The notes under the pieces: generated by a model
What the model was told of the DNA's origin: nothing
The model's input: the letters and a program-made list of their open reading frames with translations, nothing else
The model's database searches: none
Shown here: positions 23,938 to 35,969 of the stretch, piece by piece
Layout: every line of letters starts with the position of its first letter
How positions within the stretch are numbered: the stretch's first letter is position 1
Translations under genes and position numbers: made by a program
Source of the DNA: Chaetorhynchus papuensis
Lineage: Eukaryota; Chordata; Aves; Passeriformes; Rhipiduridae
Assembly (NCBI GenBank): GCA_013396525.1
Contig: VWYX01000083.1
Span: 1,220,699 to 1,284,698 of the forward strand
DNA length: 64,000 bases
Reading direction: 5' to 3'

Positions 23938-26318
23938 TGACTTTCCTTTGCAATGCTCTAGTCTCCCAAAGCATGCTGGGTGCTAAACAATCATTATTGC
24001 GTCATGTCGTTGAGCTGCTTTGTGTAACGAGCCAAGGGGGGAGACCAGGGGTGGGAGGGTGGACAGAGGACAAGGAGGAGGAGGAGATAAAATTCAAGCC
24101 AGTGCATGAAAATGTCACTAACTGTTTCCTGTATAGTACAAGTAATGATATCAGCATTGCAAGGCTATTGTCTTTCCAAACATCACGTTTGAATTTGGTT
24201 GAGCTTCTTTTATAATCAATGTGTTTTCTTTTCAGTGCAATGCATTTTTAGACCCTGGGTATACAGTTTTAGTTGAGAATCTGCCAATGAGATGAGACTA
24301 AATGAAATTATCTTTACTAGAAAGCTGCTGTTATACAGTCTATGCAGTCTGACAGTTTATTGTGAAAAAAACTGCCTCTTTGAGTCTCTGGAATATAATA
24401 CCTGTAGTAATTTGTCTGCCGTGCACTGCTCCATTAATTCAGTTCTATATGTTTTGCTGGGTTTGATTCCAAGTAAAAAGGAAATGTTTATTGGTAATAC
24501 TGTGTTTTACCTATATTTTCCATGTGTTTTAATGTATTTTTCTGTCTAGCAAAATGAATTTTACACAGCTCTACTTCCGAATGATGCCTTTAAGATGGTA
24601 AAATAAAGACATAACACCTCCCAGACAATTCTCCCACTCTTCTGTTTAATGCGGCACTCCAAAAGGGGCTGCATTTTGACTGGATACTCTTAATGAGATT
24701 AGTTCTGTGGAATAGTTACTCTTGGATCAAAATCCTTCTCAATACCTTTAGAGACATCATCAATGAGATCCCCAAAGTGGCAAAGCAATTCCAAATATTT
24801 TGCACTTTGAACATCCAGGTCTTTGCGTCAGTTGAGCTTAGGCTGCGTCCCTTCTTGGAAAGAAGCCGTACACCCTCCCACTCCATGGAGGAGGGACTCA
24901 ACCCGACAGCACACAGGAAAATATGAAGGCAGCACCAGCTGTTGGGAAGAAAATGGCACTGAATGGCATGGAAATATGAAGCCATTGAAAGAGGAAGGGA
25001 GATGCACCTTGTATGTGTGCTGGAAGCTTTCCCTCAAGCTAGAAAATTGAAGTGCCTAATACAGAAATCACCCTGTAGGCAAAAAAAAACCCCATTTGCT
25101 CACGTTTGCCAATACTGTCCTAGTGAAAAGTTAAATTGGGTTGACTAGTGTTACATGTCAACCCTTAGCCTGAAACAGCCACCCTTGGACACTTTGGTTT
25201 CATGTTCTTTTGCAAACAAAGTGGGCTTTGGGGAAGATATGTAGTACACAATTGCATTGCAACCCAATCACTACAGATTTTTTTTCCTATTTTATTATTT
25301 TCAGTTCTTTGGCAGACATCGTTGGCCAAGATGAATTTTCAAAGAGGGCTAAGAAAGAACAGTGGGGATGTTAAGTCCAGATGAACACATCTCATAGAAC
25401 AAGGCATTCTTTTACTGCTCTTTCCACCTGACTTACTGACCTGGTTAAATCAACTGATTTTTAAAATATAATTGCTGCTCTAAAGTGTTTGCTCTTCTGT
25501 TTCTTTTCTATGGAGTTTTTTTGTTTGTTTGCTTAAGTCAATCAAATGCAGCACCAGTAGAAGACACTAATTTGTTATCATGAAGTAAATTAGATACAAC
25601 AATAACAACCCTTTTCTCATATAGAGCCACTTGCTAGATATAATCTCAGTCTTCAGAATGTTTGCTTTCTTGAAAATGATGAAGTGATGAAATATAGAGC
25701 AGGCAGTGAAAAAATGAATTATAGATTCATAAATTGCAGAGATATTGTTTTTATACAATTTACTGACATTTAAGCATTCATAAATATGTCAGCTGTAGTG
25801 TTGAATGCTGAACTACCGAACTAAAAACTGGAATAACCATATAATATTTCTTCCTTTGATACTCATTTCTGTTTCTTTGGAAATAGACTTGATTCTCCTG
25901 TACATGCGGGCAGAAGGCAGTAAGTTCCAGTTGTTCTTAGCCTAGAGTTACCAAACCTCGTATTAGATAGAAACAGCTTCCTTTTTTTTTTATTAGCAAA
26001 ACCAGAAAAATCTCTCTCACATCCTCTACCCCCTGGCTCCTTTTTCTTTCTTTTTCTTTTCTTAATGATCTTATTTTTAATGTTAGTATAAAAATCACTA
26101 GAGAGAGGTAATTGTGTAACAAGCTGACTCCTTCATAATCGTTATTTGATTGCTGGAGTGTTATGTATCTCCTTTCGTCCTCACTGAAACACTGAAAGAC
26201 ATTTTTACAATGAAACACACAGGAAAAGAATTTGAGGTGGAATAATAAACCACTAGTGATGATTTTCTAAGATAATTCTAAAGGAACAGTGTTGATGGGA
26301 GATCTTTATATGAGAGAT

Positions 26319-26360
26319 ATTATTATTATTACTATTATTATTATTGTTATTGTTATTATT
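26319..26360 (+). repeat. (ATT)n microsatellite
   Basis: About 42 bp of ATT units with two GTT interruptions. It lies in the C-D intron and is likely polymorphic. Confidence 0.95.
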
Positions 26361-27829
26361 GCGGTTTATTTCATCATTTCATCTGATGATTGTGAATATT
26401 TTTATCATTTGTCCTGGTGTGAGGTTCTTCAGAGAAAACGTACATGGCTGCTTTTTGTAAATAATTGACAGAAACTTTTCTGAAGATGTTCACAGTGTTG
26501 TGAGAGCAGCCGTGGGAAGAGTAGGTGCAGTATAACCCTGCTCTGCATCCTACGCTATACACTTTGGCTAAAGCACTGCTGTGTTTTTTGGACTTGAGTC
26601 ACTTATCACTCCTGCCATTGTGCTCAGATTGAAGTTAGACAAGAAATTAGTATAACAAAGCATGGCAAGGGAAGTTATTCATTGGATGCTGTGAAGTTGA
26701 AAAGCAGTATGAAATGGATTGACAGTTCCAATGACTCATAAAATGCTTGAATTAATTTGAAGAACTGAATCATTGCAGTATATAGTTTGCTTTCTTGATC
26801 TGAAAAAAATGAAGACTTGAAAGGTTAAAATATGAAACATTTCTTAGCAGGGAAAAGAAACAGAGAGAAATCAACAGAGACATCTTTCATAATCACGTCT
26901 CATTCTCTCAGTGACTTTGCCCGGGAATGGCCAATTTGAAGTCCAAAGGAAATTCCAGTTTACCTCACAAGTCCATTTGGTCTGTGACCTTCAACTTCTT
27001 CCCAAGGGTCCCTCAGCCATGGGTGAGGAGTAGGCTGCAGACCAGACCTCTAGCTCTTTCTTACAGCTTCCCTATTTCCTAAGGCATCTTACAGCCTTGC
27101 CATACCATGTAACGAGGCTGATAGAAGCAGTAGAAGAAATGGTGGCAATCAGGAATGGGCTGCTATCACCAGAACTAGTCCCTTTTGGTCTGCATCCTGC
27201 CCTTTGTTCACATCTCAAGGGTGCTTGATACAAAGCGTGCCTGGGAGCGGACCGCAGGTGGGTGAATTGACTGGGCGTCCTTGGTGCGACCAGGGCCGGT
27301 GCCTCGCTGATGGTGGGCACTGAGGTAAATCTGCTGCTCCCAGTCTATTTAGGGGGCACACGCCAGCTGCACCGAGCGTGACGGCACAGCCAGACCGCAG
27401 TGGCAGGGCGGTGTTGGCCGTGTGGTCCCTGGCAGCACAGAGGTTGGACACCTCTCCCTTTGGCCATGCCTCGGAAACAGACTGCAGACAAAGCATCACG
27501 TCCATCTCATCAGCTGTGAAGCTTAATTAAAGAGGACTGGTACACTTTGCTGTCTCTGGCAGCAGTTTTGATAGCTGGAAGGAAAAGAGAGCCTGAGGAA
27601 AGGTGCTTGATAAAAAGAGCTGGGGAATCAATAATTTCTCCATAGCCTTTTTTCCTAAGAACATGAAAATCTTAGTCCTTGTGGTCCTACACATGCCGGT
27701 CACAAAGAGAGGGTGAGCGATGTGGTTGTGCCAGTGCCAGTGGCCCTACAGGACATGGCTGAGCTCACGAGGTGAGGGTGACCTGGTGTGATTTAACCCT
27801 TCTGTCTTTCCCGATCTGTCCAACCACAG

Positions 27830-27988
27830 GGCTGCTCTTCGCCAATCGTGGTGAAGTTTGCTGACACCCAAAAGGACAAGGAGCAGCGGCGTTTGCAGCA
27901 GCAGTTGGCTCAGCAGATGCAACAGCTCAATACTGCCACTTGGGGAAACCTCACAGGTCTTGGAGGACTCACACCACAGTATCTAGCT
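27830..27988 (+). CDS. CELF2: CELF2 exon D (159 nt): end of RRM2 and Gln-rich linker
   Basis: The exon encodes GCSSPIVVKFADTQKDKEQR, then RLQQQLAQQMQQLN and TATWGNLTGLGGLTPQYLA. VVKFAD is the last beta strand of RRM2. The following basic and Gln-rich segment starts the divergent linker, which in this family contributes to splicing activation. The TATWGNLTGL stretch separates CELF2 from CELF1. The acceptor is CAACCACAG and the donor GCT/GTAAGT is strong. Phases are 0 and 0, so skipping would keep the frame. Confidence 0.98.
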
Positions 27989-28238
27989 GTAAGTTCACTT
28001 CATAGGCGGTGGCTGTATTATCCTGTAGTTATTTTAGGACCATGGTAAATCAGTTCTAGTAAACTCCCTGCACTGCTAAATTGTCCAGGATACACAGAGT
28101 GTCTTCTTCCGGGTGTGTTTATCACAAGGCCTAAAAATAAATAACAAGGAATAGAATCTGAATAACCTTTTGAAGATGTGTCCGTGCTGTCAAAAGCAAA
28201 CATTTAAAGTATCCTTGTGCTGCAAAACAAATCAAAGA

Positions 28239-28300
28239 TTCATAGAAAGGCTTGGGTTGGAAGGGACCTTAAAGATCATCTAGTTCCAACCCCTCTGCCA
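28239..28300 (-). mobile_element. CR1 LINE tail fragment, minus strand
   Basis: About 60 bases match the reverse complement of the CR1 3' end: TTCATAGAAAGGCTTGGGTT, then GGAAGGGACCTTAAAGATCA and TCTAGTTCCAACCCC. Only the 3'-most part is present. It is inverted relative to the plus-strand CR1 copy 530 bp downstream in the same intron. Confidence 0.92.
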
Positions 28301-28829
28301 TAAATAAAATTTGATTCCATTAGTTTTATTGGGGGTTTTGAATGTTAGTCTGGTTTTTATAGCTGGAATAAAATTTAAGTTCTTCCTTAGGGGAGGACAG
28401 ACAGGCAACTGAACACTGTGGGGGCCATATCCATATGGTGCAGCCTCTAAACTAGAATGTTGTGGTTCAAACAGCAAATTTCCACATTTTCATTTGGAAA
28501 TGGCTTTTGCTTTAATGCGTGATCCTGTCAATGCTAAACATGCATGGCTCATATCCCCTCTCAGAAAGTGAAGGTAGCCAGGAAAAGCCATAAATTTAAA
28601 ATGGTATTTTCCTTGGTCCATTTGTAAGATGAGAAACAGGTGGTAGCTGCTGTCCCTGCTGGAAAATCTGAAATCCACAACCACGTGTCTTAGGTCCTGG
28701 ATGGCCAAGAGAGGCTCCCCTTCAGCACAGCTGAGAGGAAGCCTCTGCCTTTTGTGGCTCTGGAGTTCAGAGGTCTGGTTGAAGAGCTTTTGGATAACTT
28801 GGGGGTTCCTCATGGTTCCAAGACAAATA

Positions 28830-29577
28830 GAACCTCACAAAGTACAAGGCCAGGTGCAAGGTCCTGACCCTGGATCAGGGAAATCCCAAACACAAGAGAA
28901 TGAATCAAGAGCAGCCCTGAGGAGAACTTGGAAGAGTTGGTGAATGAGCAGCTTAACACGACCTTTTACCGCCCAGAAAGCCAAGCATGTCCTGGGCTGC
29001 ATCCCCAGCACCATGGGCAGCAGGTCAAGGGAGGAGGTTCTGCCTCTCTTCTCTGTTCTGGTGAGACCCCACCTGAGGTGCTGGATCCAGCTCTGGAGCC
29101 TCCAGTACAGGAAAAACATGGATCTGTTCGAGCAAATCCAGAGGAGGCCCCAAAGGTGTTCAGAGGGTTGAAGCACCTCTGCTGTGGAGAGAGAGCTGAA
29201 AGAGTTGGGGCTGTTCAGCCTGGAGAAGAGAAGCCTTAGAGTTTTCCATACCTGAAGGAGGCCTCCAAGAAAGCTAGAGAGGGCCTTTCTACAGGAGCAT
29301 TTGGTGACAGGACAAGGGATAATGATTTTAAACTGAGAGAGGGCAGGTTTAGATTAGATACTCAGAAGAAATTTTTTCCTGTGAGGGTGGTGAGACAGTG
29401 GCACAGGTATTCCAGAGAAGCTGAGGCTGCCCCATCCCTGGAAGTGTTCAGGGCCAAGCTGGATGGGGCTTTGAGCAACCTGGTCGAGGGGAAGGTGTCC
29501 CTGCCTGTGACCTGGGAGTTGGAAGTGGATGATCTTTAAGATCTCTTCCAACCCAAACCATTGTAGGATTCTATGAA
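28830..29577 (+). mobile_element. CR1 LINE, 3' end of ORF2 plus 3'UTR, plus strand
   Basis: About 750 bases cover the C-terminal reverse-transcriptase region and the 3' tail. A frame at 28944-29171 keeps recognisable CR1 residues (AQKAKHVLGC, SRSREEVLPL, VLVRPHLR and MDLFEQIQRR), broken upstream and downstream by stops and frameshifts. The 3' end has GATGATCTTTAAGATCTCTT then CCAACCCAAACCATTGTAGG and ATTCTATGAA. The element is dead. The 5' boundary is approximate and may extend a little further upstream. Confidence 0.93.
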
Positions 29578-29695
29578 ATACATGTGCTCATATATATGTA
29601 TTGTGTATGTGTAAATAACATCATTTGCGTGCATACAGTGCTTTGGTACAGTGATATAAACTGCAATTTACTCAGCAATTAAAAATATATGTTAG

Positions 29696-29734
29696 TACTG
29701 AGGTAGGCTAATTAATACTGAGATAGGCTAAATT
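29696..29734 (+). repeat. Tandem duplication of a 20-bp unit
   Basis: The unit TACTGAGGTAGGCTAATTAA is followed directly by a copy with one clear difference (TACTGAGATAGGCTAAATT). It is a small local duplication without evident function. Confidence 0.85.
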
Positions 29735-30178
29735 GCTATATATACAAATTCCAGTCTAATGAATATCTGTGTGCTTGATTCATAAAGATAATAAAGAAAA
29801 AACTGAATTCACAGGAGTGGGGAGGAATGGACCATGATTGACAGAGATGAGTTATGGTAACTACTAGACTACAGAGGGTTGTAATTAGTCACACTATGTT
29901 GGTTTAAATAGATTTAACACCTGGTTGTTAAAAAGAATAAATTGATTAATTGTTTTAAAGCAGCCATGTTATTGAGTTTCCCTTGTGTCTCTGTGTTTCT
30001 TAATAGAGATTAGACATTAATATGGATTTACAGCATTGACTCTAGGGATGTTCATTCCAACAGCAGACAGAAGCAAGAGACTATATAAATGTAAAGGAAA
30101 GCAGAAATATTCCAAATGTGAAATGATAGCTCATTTTAGTTTTATCTTCATTTGTTACATTACTGTCAGATAGATTGC

Positions 30179-30201
30179 TGTGTTGTGTTGTTCATTTGCA
30201 G
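30179..30201 (+). promoter_or_regulatory. UGU-rich acceptor tract of exon E
   Basis: TGTGTTGTGTTGTTCATTTG is followed by the acceptor CAG. The polypyrimidine tract itself is a run of UGUU/UGUG words, the preferred binding sequence of CELF proteins, so the product could compete with U2AF at its own exon. This is an inference from sequence alone. Confidence 0.55.
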
Positions 30202-30265
30202 CTTCTGCAGCAAGCAACTTCCTCCAGTAACTTGGGTGCCTTCAGCGGCATTCAGCAAATGGCCG
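30202..30265 (+). CDS. CELF2: CELF2 exon E (64 nt): linker
   Basis: The exon encodes LLQQATSSSNLGAFSGIQQM and A plus the first base of a Gly codon. This part of the divergent linker is low in complexity and has no folded domain; the sequence fits CELF2 rather than CELF1. The acceptor is TTCATTTGCAG and the donor CCG/GTGAGT. A second AG sits 9 nt into the exon (30209-30210); its use would remove LLQ in frame. Phases are 0 and 1, so skipping would shift the frame. Confidence 0.96.
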
Positions 30266-33200
30266 GTGAGTTAAAAACCCTTTCATTTTGCTCCAGCTAC
30301 GTCTTGTATTCTTAAGCTATTGAATTCTGCACCTCTAATAATCGCATTGTCAGGGGGTGGGGGGCGTGTTGTGTATTAAAAGTGGCAGATGTATTGGCAG
30401 GGGACAGCTCACGGTTCAGCATCAACAGGAACACTTTCACCCCTCTTTCGGAACTGAAATTAAACCCAGTGCTCTCAGGTTGTGCAAACAGTTTGTCTTG
30501 CATTAGTCACCTGCCATTTGGCCAAAGTAACCAATTGTAAATTGCAGGAGAGCTCTTAGTCTCTGCAGCCGTATCCTGCCCTATGAAAAGTGTCAGGAAA
30601 GCAACAGCAGGATTACATTCTGATTTCCAGTGAGATTTATGTGTCCTGAAAAATCAAATTAATGGCAGCCCTCAAACATTTTAATAATATGTGGTGAGGA
30701 AAAATGTTCTGACCTTTTTAATGAAACCCAAGATTACAGGCCTACCTTCAGTATGAATTTTCAGGCTCCTTTTATAATCACAGAAAATTAACTGGGTGCC
30801 TTTTTGACTTTGGAACCCTAGTTGGCAAAATTGCACAACAGAGATTTTATGTAAAAGTATAATCTTTAGTCTGGAGGAAAAAAAGAAAGAAAGAAAAGGG
30901 GAAAAAAGAATCAAAGTGTGAGCGGATTTGAAAGCCAGCTAGTTGGAGGGTTTCTTAGTAATGAGCTGTGTGCAAGTAGTAACTGATGTGTAGTGATTAG
31001 CAAAAGGTCATTCCCACTGTGTGACCTACCATGCTGATATCCTAACTTAACATGATGCTAGAGAAGGCAGCATGTGCAGTAAATCAGAGCACAGATGCAC
31101 ATTATGCCTGCCGTGAGGAACTGTTAAAAAGCCTTTTTCTTTTTTTCTTGTTACAGGAAAAAAATAAAAGAAAGAAAGAATCACAAAACCCCTAAATTGC
31201 TACATTAGTTTATTTTAATCATGAGCCCACTGAATCAATGAAATACAACATTACACTTGCTTCATCATCACAAAACAAGGGCTAAAATATTCAGAAGTCT
31301 TTATGAGCACCATTTCTCATTCTTTTTTTAATCTTGGTCTTTTGCTGCTTCTGGTTCTGCTTTGAATGAAGCCTGAAACACTTTAACAAGTATATATATA
31401 TACCACACTGTATAGCTATACCCCACAGGTATTCTTTGCTCAATCGTTATATTATGCCATTATTGCAGTGACATCAGAGAATAATGTGAACCTGCTGTCT
31501 GACAATATAAATTGGCCTACAGATGACAATATCTCTGAATTATTCTCTCTTCCTCAGACCTGCTGGCAGTGCTTGCTGGTTCTATTATGTTACACTTGCA
31601 ATCTAGCATTTTTTTCATCAAAATAATGTATCTTAATATGATAAACAGAACAGAGTGGTTCAGCAACAGTTTTATACTTGGCGGTTTTGGAAGTGGTTTT
31701 GAGCTCAAAGATTGTGTTTTAATGTTTTCATATTTGGTTAGGTCTACAAAATGAAAGAATTGGGACACTGAGGAAAAATAATGTGATATTCATCGCATTA
31801 TGTGCACCTTAGAAGTTTTTGTTGCCTATTTCTCACTGTTAGTGTAGATTCAGCTTTGTCTTCAAGAACTCTGTTGAAAGTAAGGATTTTAGTCAAGTAT
31901 TTCCAGGCTGGGCTTTTAATCCAGGATGTGATTTATTCTCTGAAAATCATATGGTCTTGAGACTAAGCGAAAGTCATCTTAAGAAATCATAGTGGCACAT
32001 CATTGTTACTTGAGAGATATAGTTTTTCAACTGCAAATTAGATTGCTAATGCACTCATCTATGGAATAATTTGATGATTGACTGTCTCTCTTGGAAAAAA
32101 ATGTATTTTATATCTTATATTCTTGTTATCAAAACAGTTTGAAGTTTACTTCTTTTACCAAAACATGTGACTCTTAAATCTTTTTGTTCAAGGTAAAATT
32201 AGTGATACTAAATTGTTCTCCAAGCTGCATCTCTGCATGAAAGTGCCAAAGACTAAGCACTATTTCATTGTTAGAACTGAGAGTTCATGTCCTCTCCTTG
32301 GAAATCAGGCAATGCTATGTCATGCAGTGCATCTGATATTAACAATTTGTATATTATGTTTTCTGAAAGGAATAGAAAGTACTGCTGTGTCTGCAGCAAG
32401 AGCTTGCATTACCAGCTGAAGCTATCTTTGGACATTTGTAAAGGCCTGGAGTTTTTTGACTTAAGCTGTATAGGCTCATTTCACAAAAAAGAATCTAATA
32501 TGTAATTCCATGTTGCATATAGTTTGCCTATTAGTATAACATTTCAAAGTGAGGAATAAAATCCAGACACAATTGAGTGAGGTGCTAAAGAAGATCTGTC
32601 ATTGCAGCTTTCAAGTTCTTTGAACTTTGTGTTCGAGGGGTGCAACTTTTATCCTTGAAGTCGATGGGTGTGCTTACCATGTAATTCAGACACTAAAAGT
32701 TTGATCAAAAGCCACATGAGCCATTGAAATTCCACCCTTACTTCCATGTCAGGGCTCTAGCATCTCTTTTGTGCTTAAATCTTGCTGAAGTCACAGTTTG
32801 CTACATTAGGACTTCTGATACAGCCACCCCCTTGTACAAAATGAGGGCCCTTTGGATCTGCAAGTGTTTATTTGTACTGCCAAGGCTTGTGTTGTCTCTG
32901 TAGAGAACAGAAGGGGCACAGCACACACCCTGCTGCACATGTGAAGAGTTATTTGCTATGCTCAGTGATATTATTTCTTAAATCAAAGCAATTTTCTTTG
33001 CTAGCAGAGCAAAGACACTGCTCTTCAGTGTGGAGTTTTAAATTCCCTTTCCCTAATACCATGCCTCAGTGTGGCTAAAGTAGTTCTTATGTTGCAAAAG
33101 CAGTGGTTCTTTGATTTTGGTGGAAGGAGTGGGAATTTTAGGTGTTTGTGATTGAAGTATATTGGAGTTTCTTTGTTTGTGTGTTTGTTTGTTTTTTGTA

Positions 33201-35458
33201 AGCTGGGAATACAGTCCAAAGAAAAATGGGAATTTTTCTCAAGAACTTTCTAACACACAGACATTAAACACACAACACCAGGTTTAAAAGTGAACACTGT
33301 TCTTGCTATAGCAGCCCACTGGCCCTGCTATATATTCAGCATTGTGTGAAGTCCAAGCAAATTATGGAACTGGTTTAATGAAAATTTGAGAGCCTAAAAT
33401 TTGAGAGACAAAAAGCTGTAGCTTGCCATTTAGCTTTCCAAGCTTTAAGGTTCCATGCTTAATTCCCCAGTTCAGTTTTATCTCATTTCTGTTGAAAAAT
33501 GAGATTTTCATGAAATCATTCTGCTTCATGAGTCAAGCCAAAGAAAACAATGTAATATGTTGAGACTGGTAATAAAGTTGGGAGAGCTAGCAGTGGTGCC
33601 TTTGGTATTACAATAATCCCCTGGTGTTGATTACAGGCACTAATTCTACTTTGCCAAAGTCTGCCTCATTGTCCTGTGTAAAACATGCAAGGACGCGCCC
33701 TCCTTATGTGTATATTTCATAGTGAGCACTTCCTCACTTTTTCTTCCCTCCTCTGATATCTGCTAATGCTAATTTAAAGGCAATGTTTCCTCTCATGTGC
33801 CTCTCCAGCTTCAGTGTCTAGCCTGCACTTTGTCTTTGGGGAAGGCTAATAATGTAGATGAATTACATTATGTGGTTCGATTGCCTTACTTCAGAAGACA
33901 ATGCAAGCTACATTAAACACTAGCAACCTTTCAAGCAAACAAAAATTCCTCCTTCAAATATATACAAATTGCTTGGGAAGCTTAGTTCAAAGGAGATTGA
34001 TGTTGCTTGAGTGTTTGCATTGAATTTGGCTGGTGCTGGAGCAGGTCCTAAAGGCTGCAGTTATTTGAGCCACCATGCCTGTTTAAGCACTCAGGAATTA
34101 CTACACAGACAGTGTAAACAGGAGATTTACTATTGCTAGGATGACTGTAGAAGATATTTCAATGTTTTCAATATTTAAACAATATACAGTCGAGGAAGAT
34201 TTTCTATTGTCCATTAATGTCAAATGTTTAGGCAGGAACAAATATTGGTTCATACAACAATGTTTCTGTATGTGTGACCATTCAAGACATAAAAAAATGT
34301 ATGGTACTCATAAAAGACACGAAGGGTTTCTCTTAATTTCCTTGACTAGACAGTGTACTTTGCTTTCTGAAGTTATACAGGAGTAGAAACCATGAGTTTG
34401 GCTTTTCTTCTTTGTCTTTCAGATCCCTAAGCCCTCTGCAGCTGGGACTTTTAATATTTTTCCAATGTATATATTTTTTGCAGTCCTGCCCAAGTTCTCT
34501 CACAGTTTGGTTGCGTTTTGGGTTGAACTCCTGGCCCTTTCTGAGCCCTATTCAATCCATTCCACCCTTCTTCCGCTGCCCAAGCCAGATTTCCTCCTGT
34601 TGCAGGGTCTGTAGGAGCAGATGGATGAGAGAAAGTCTGCAAGGTTCTGCTTTCTGAATATTTTCCTCTAATTGTTGGATTGGCTCAGTGGATCTGGAGG
34701 GACCAGTTGGAAGCCAGGACCATCTGCACAAAAGCTCTATACTTTTGCATTGGCCAAAGGATCCTTTATATCCTCTGACTCTTGGATGGCTTCATTCCAG
34801 CAAAGCCATACAGAAGGAGGATTTCTCCTGCTATGACCTCTTTAGGGATATCATATTAAAAGTAAAGGTCACCGAGAAACTGTTTCCAGCTCAAGGGAGA
34901 TAGCTGTTTCTTAAAGATAACTACCAGTTTTGAAAATGCTGACCTCAGGGACCAAAAACATTCAGCTTTTGTAACACTAATTCCATTGAAAGTCCTAGTT
35001 ATTTTAACACGTAAAATTAGCTTTTTTTCTTCTTCTTCGTCTTTTAACTAATAAATTAAACAACTCTGTTTAGCATTTTTGGAGAGACAGAGTTTGCAGC
35101 AAGTGAGCCTGTTCACAATCCACACGTTGCTCCTTCTCAGAGAAGGAGAGGCACCTTGAGAGGAAAAAGCGGTGCTCAGCAGTTGAGGAGACGTGCTTAT
35201 TCAGGTGGTAAAAGTGCACGACGTGGAAGTTTGGCCAAGTCTGGGCACAAGATCTGTAGCTCTGTGTGGGCTTTCCATAACCAGTAAATGGAGGGTGAGA
35301 GGGCTTTTTATAGCCTTGGCCTTTCTGGGGATGGAATTCATCCAGCTGAACCTCAGCAGTTTGGAAAGCAGGGATCCCATCTCCCTGCAATGTCAGTGAA
35401 GAGGGAGTCACTCCCAGGCAGTGATTCATCCTACCAAGGCTGGGGTTAATCTATTTTA

Positions 35459-35754
35459 TGGATATTCGGAAAATATTATGGATATTAGGAAGACGTTCTT
35501 CCCTGTGAGGTTGATGAGGCCCTGGGCCAGAGATCTCTGAATGCCCCATCCCTGGAAGTGCTCAAGGCCAGATCTTACAGGGCTTGGAGCAACCTGGTCT
35601 GGTGAAAGATGTCCCTTGAAAGGTGGGCTTTGGGCTTTGAGCAACCTGGACTAATGGAAAGTGTCCCTGCCCGTAGCAGGGGGGTTGGAACTAGATGGTC
35701 TTTATGGTCCTTTCCAACCTAAATGTTCTATGAGTCAATGGTTCTATGATTCTG
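35459..35754 (+). mobile_element. CR1 LINE 3' end with internal duplication, plus strand
   Basis: The sequence follows the CR1 3' end: GATATTAGGAAGACGTTCTT, then ATGCCCCATCCCTGGAAGTG, GGGGGTTGGAACTAGATGGT and a terminal TTCTATGATTCTG. The segment ending ORF2 occurs twice: GGGCTTGGAGCAACCTGGTC at 35579-35598 and GGGCTTTGAGCAACCTGGAC at 35632-35651. The element is 5'-truncated and non-coding. Confidence 0.92.
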
Positions 35755-35969
35755 TTTTAGGATCAGATTATTTCATTATCCCCTCTCTCTTCTTTGACTA
35801 TAGCAAGAGCCTGAGTGAGTAACTTTTATTTGGACAAAGTTAGATCAGATGAATCCTTCCCACAAGGACTGAAGAAGTTTCAATTAACAAAAGCACCCTT
35901 CTTGCCAGGATGTGTTTAGAGCATTTATAACTTGAAAATGGGCTGAAATCCTGCATAAGTCAACAAATG

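Larger units (their letters stand above)
22928..27829 (+). other. Intron C-D (4.9 kb)
   Basis: The intron contains two long T tracts that each precede an acceptor-like AG (23873-23937), an ATT microsatellite (26319-26360) and a local cluster of CpG dinucleotides (about 27230-27510) in otherwise CpG-poor sequence. No transposable element was recognised. The end has GTGTGATTTAACCCTTCTG before the exon D acceptor. Confidence 0.9.
27989..30201 (+). other. Intron D-E (2.2 kb)
   Basis: This is the shortest intron in the window, and more than a third of it is CR1: a short minus-strand tail (28239-28300) and a larger plus-strand piece (about 28830-29577). These two form an inverted repeat. A 20-bp unit is duplicated in tandem at 29696-29734. 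The intron ends in a UGU-rich tract before exon E. Confidence 0.92.

Noticed and set aside
28835..29239. Open frames on both strands within 28835-29239
   Set aside because: They are shadows of CR1 ORF2 debris; only the frame at 28944-29171 follows the original reverse-transcriptase reading and it is truncated.
30350..30372. G-rich spot after exon E as a second G-quadruplex
   Set aside because: It has only two long G runs close together and does not provide four separated runs.
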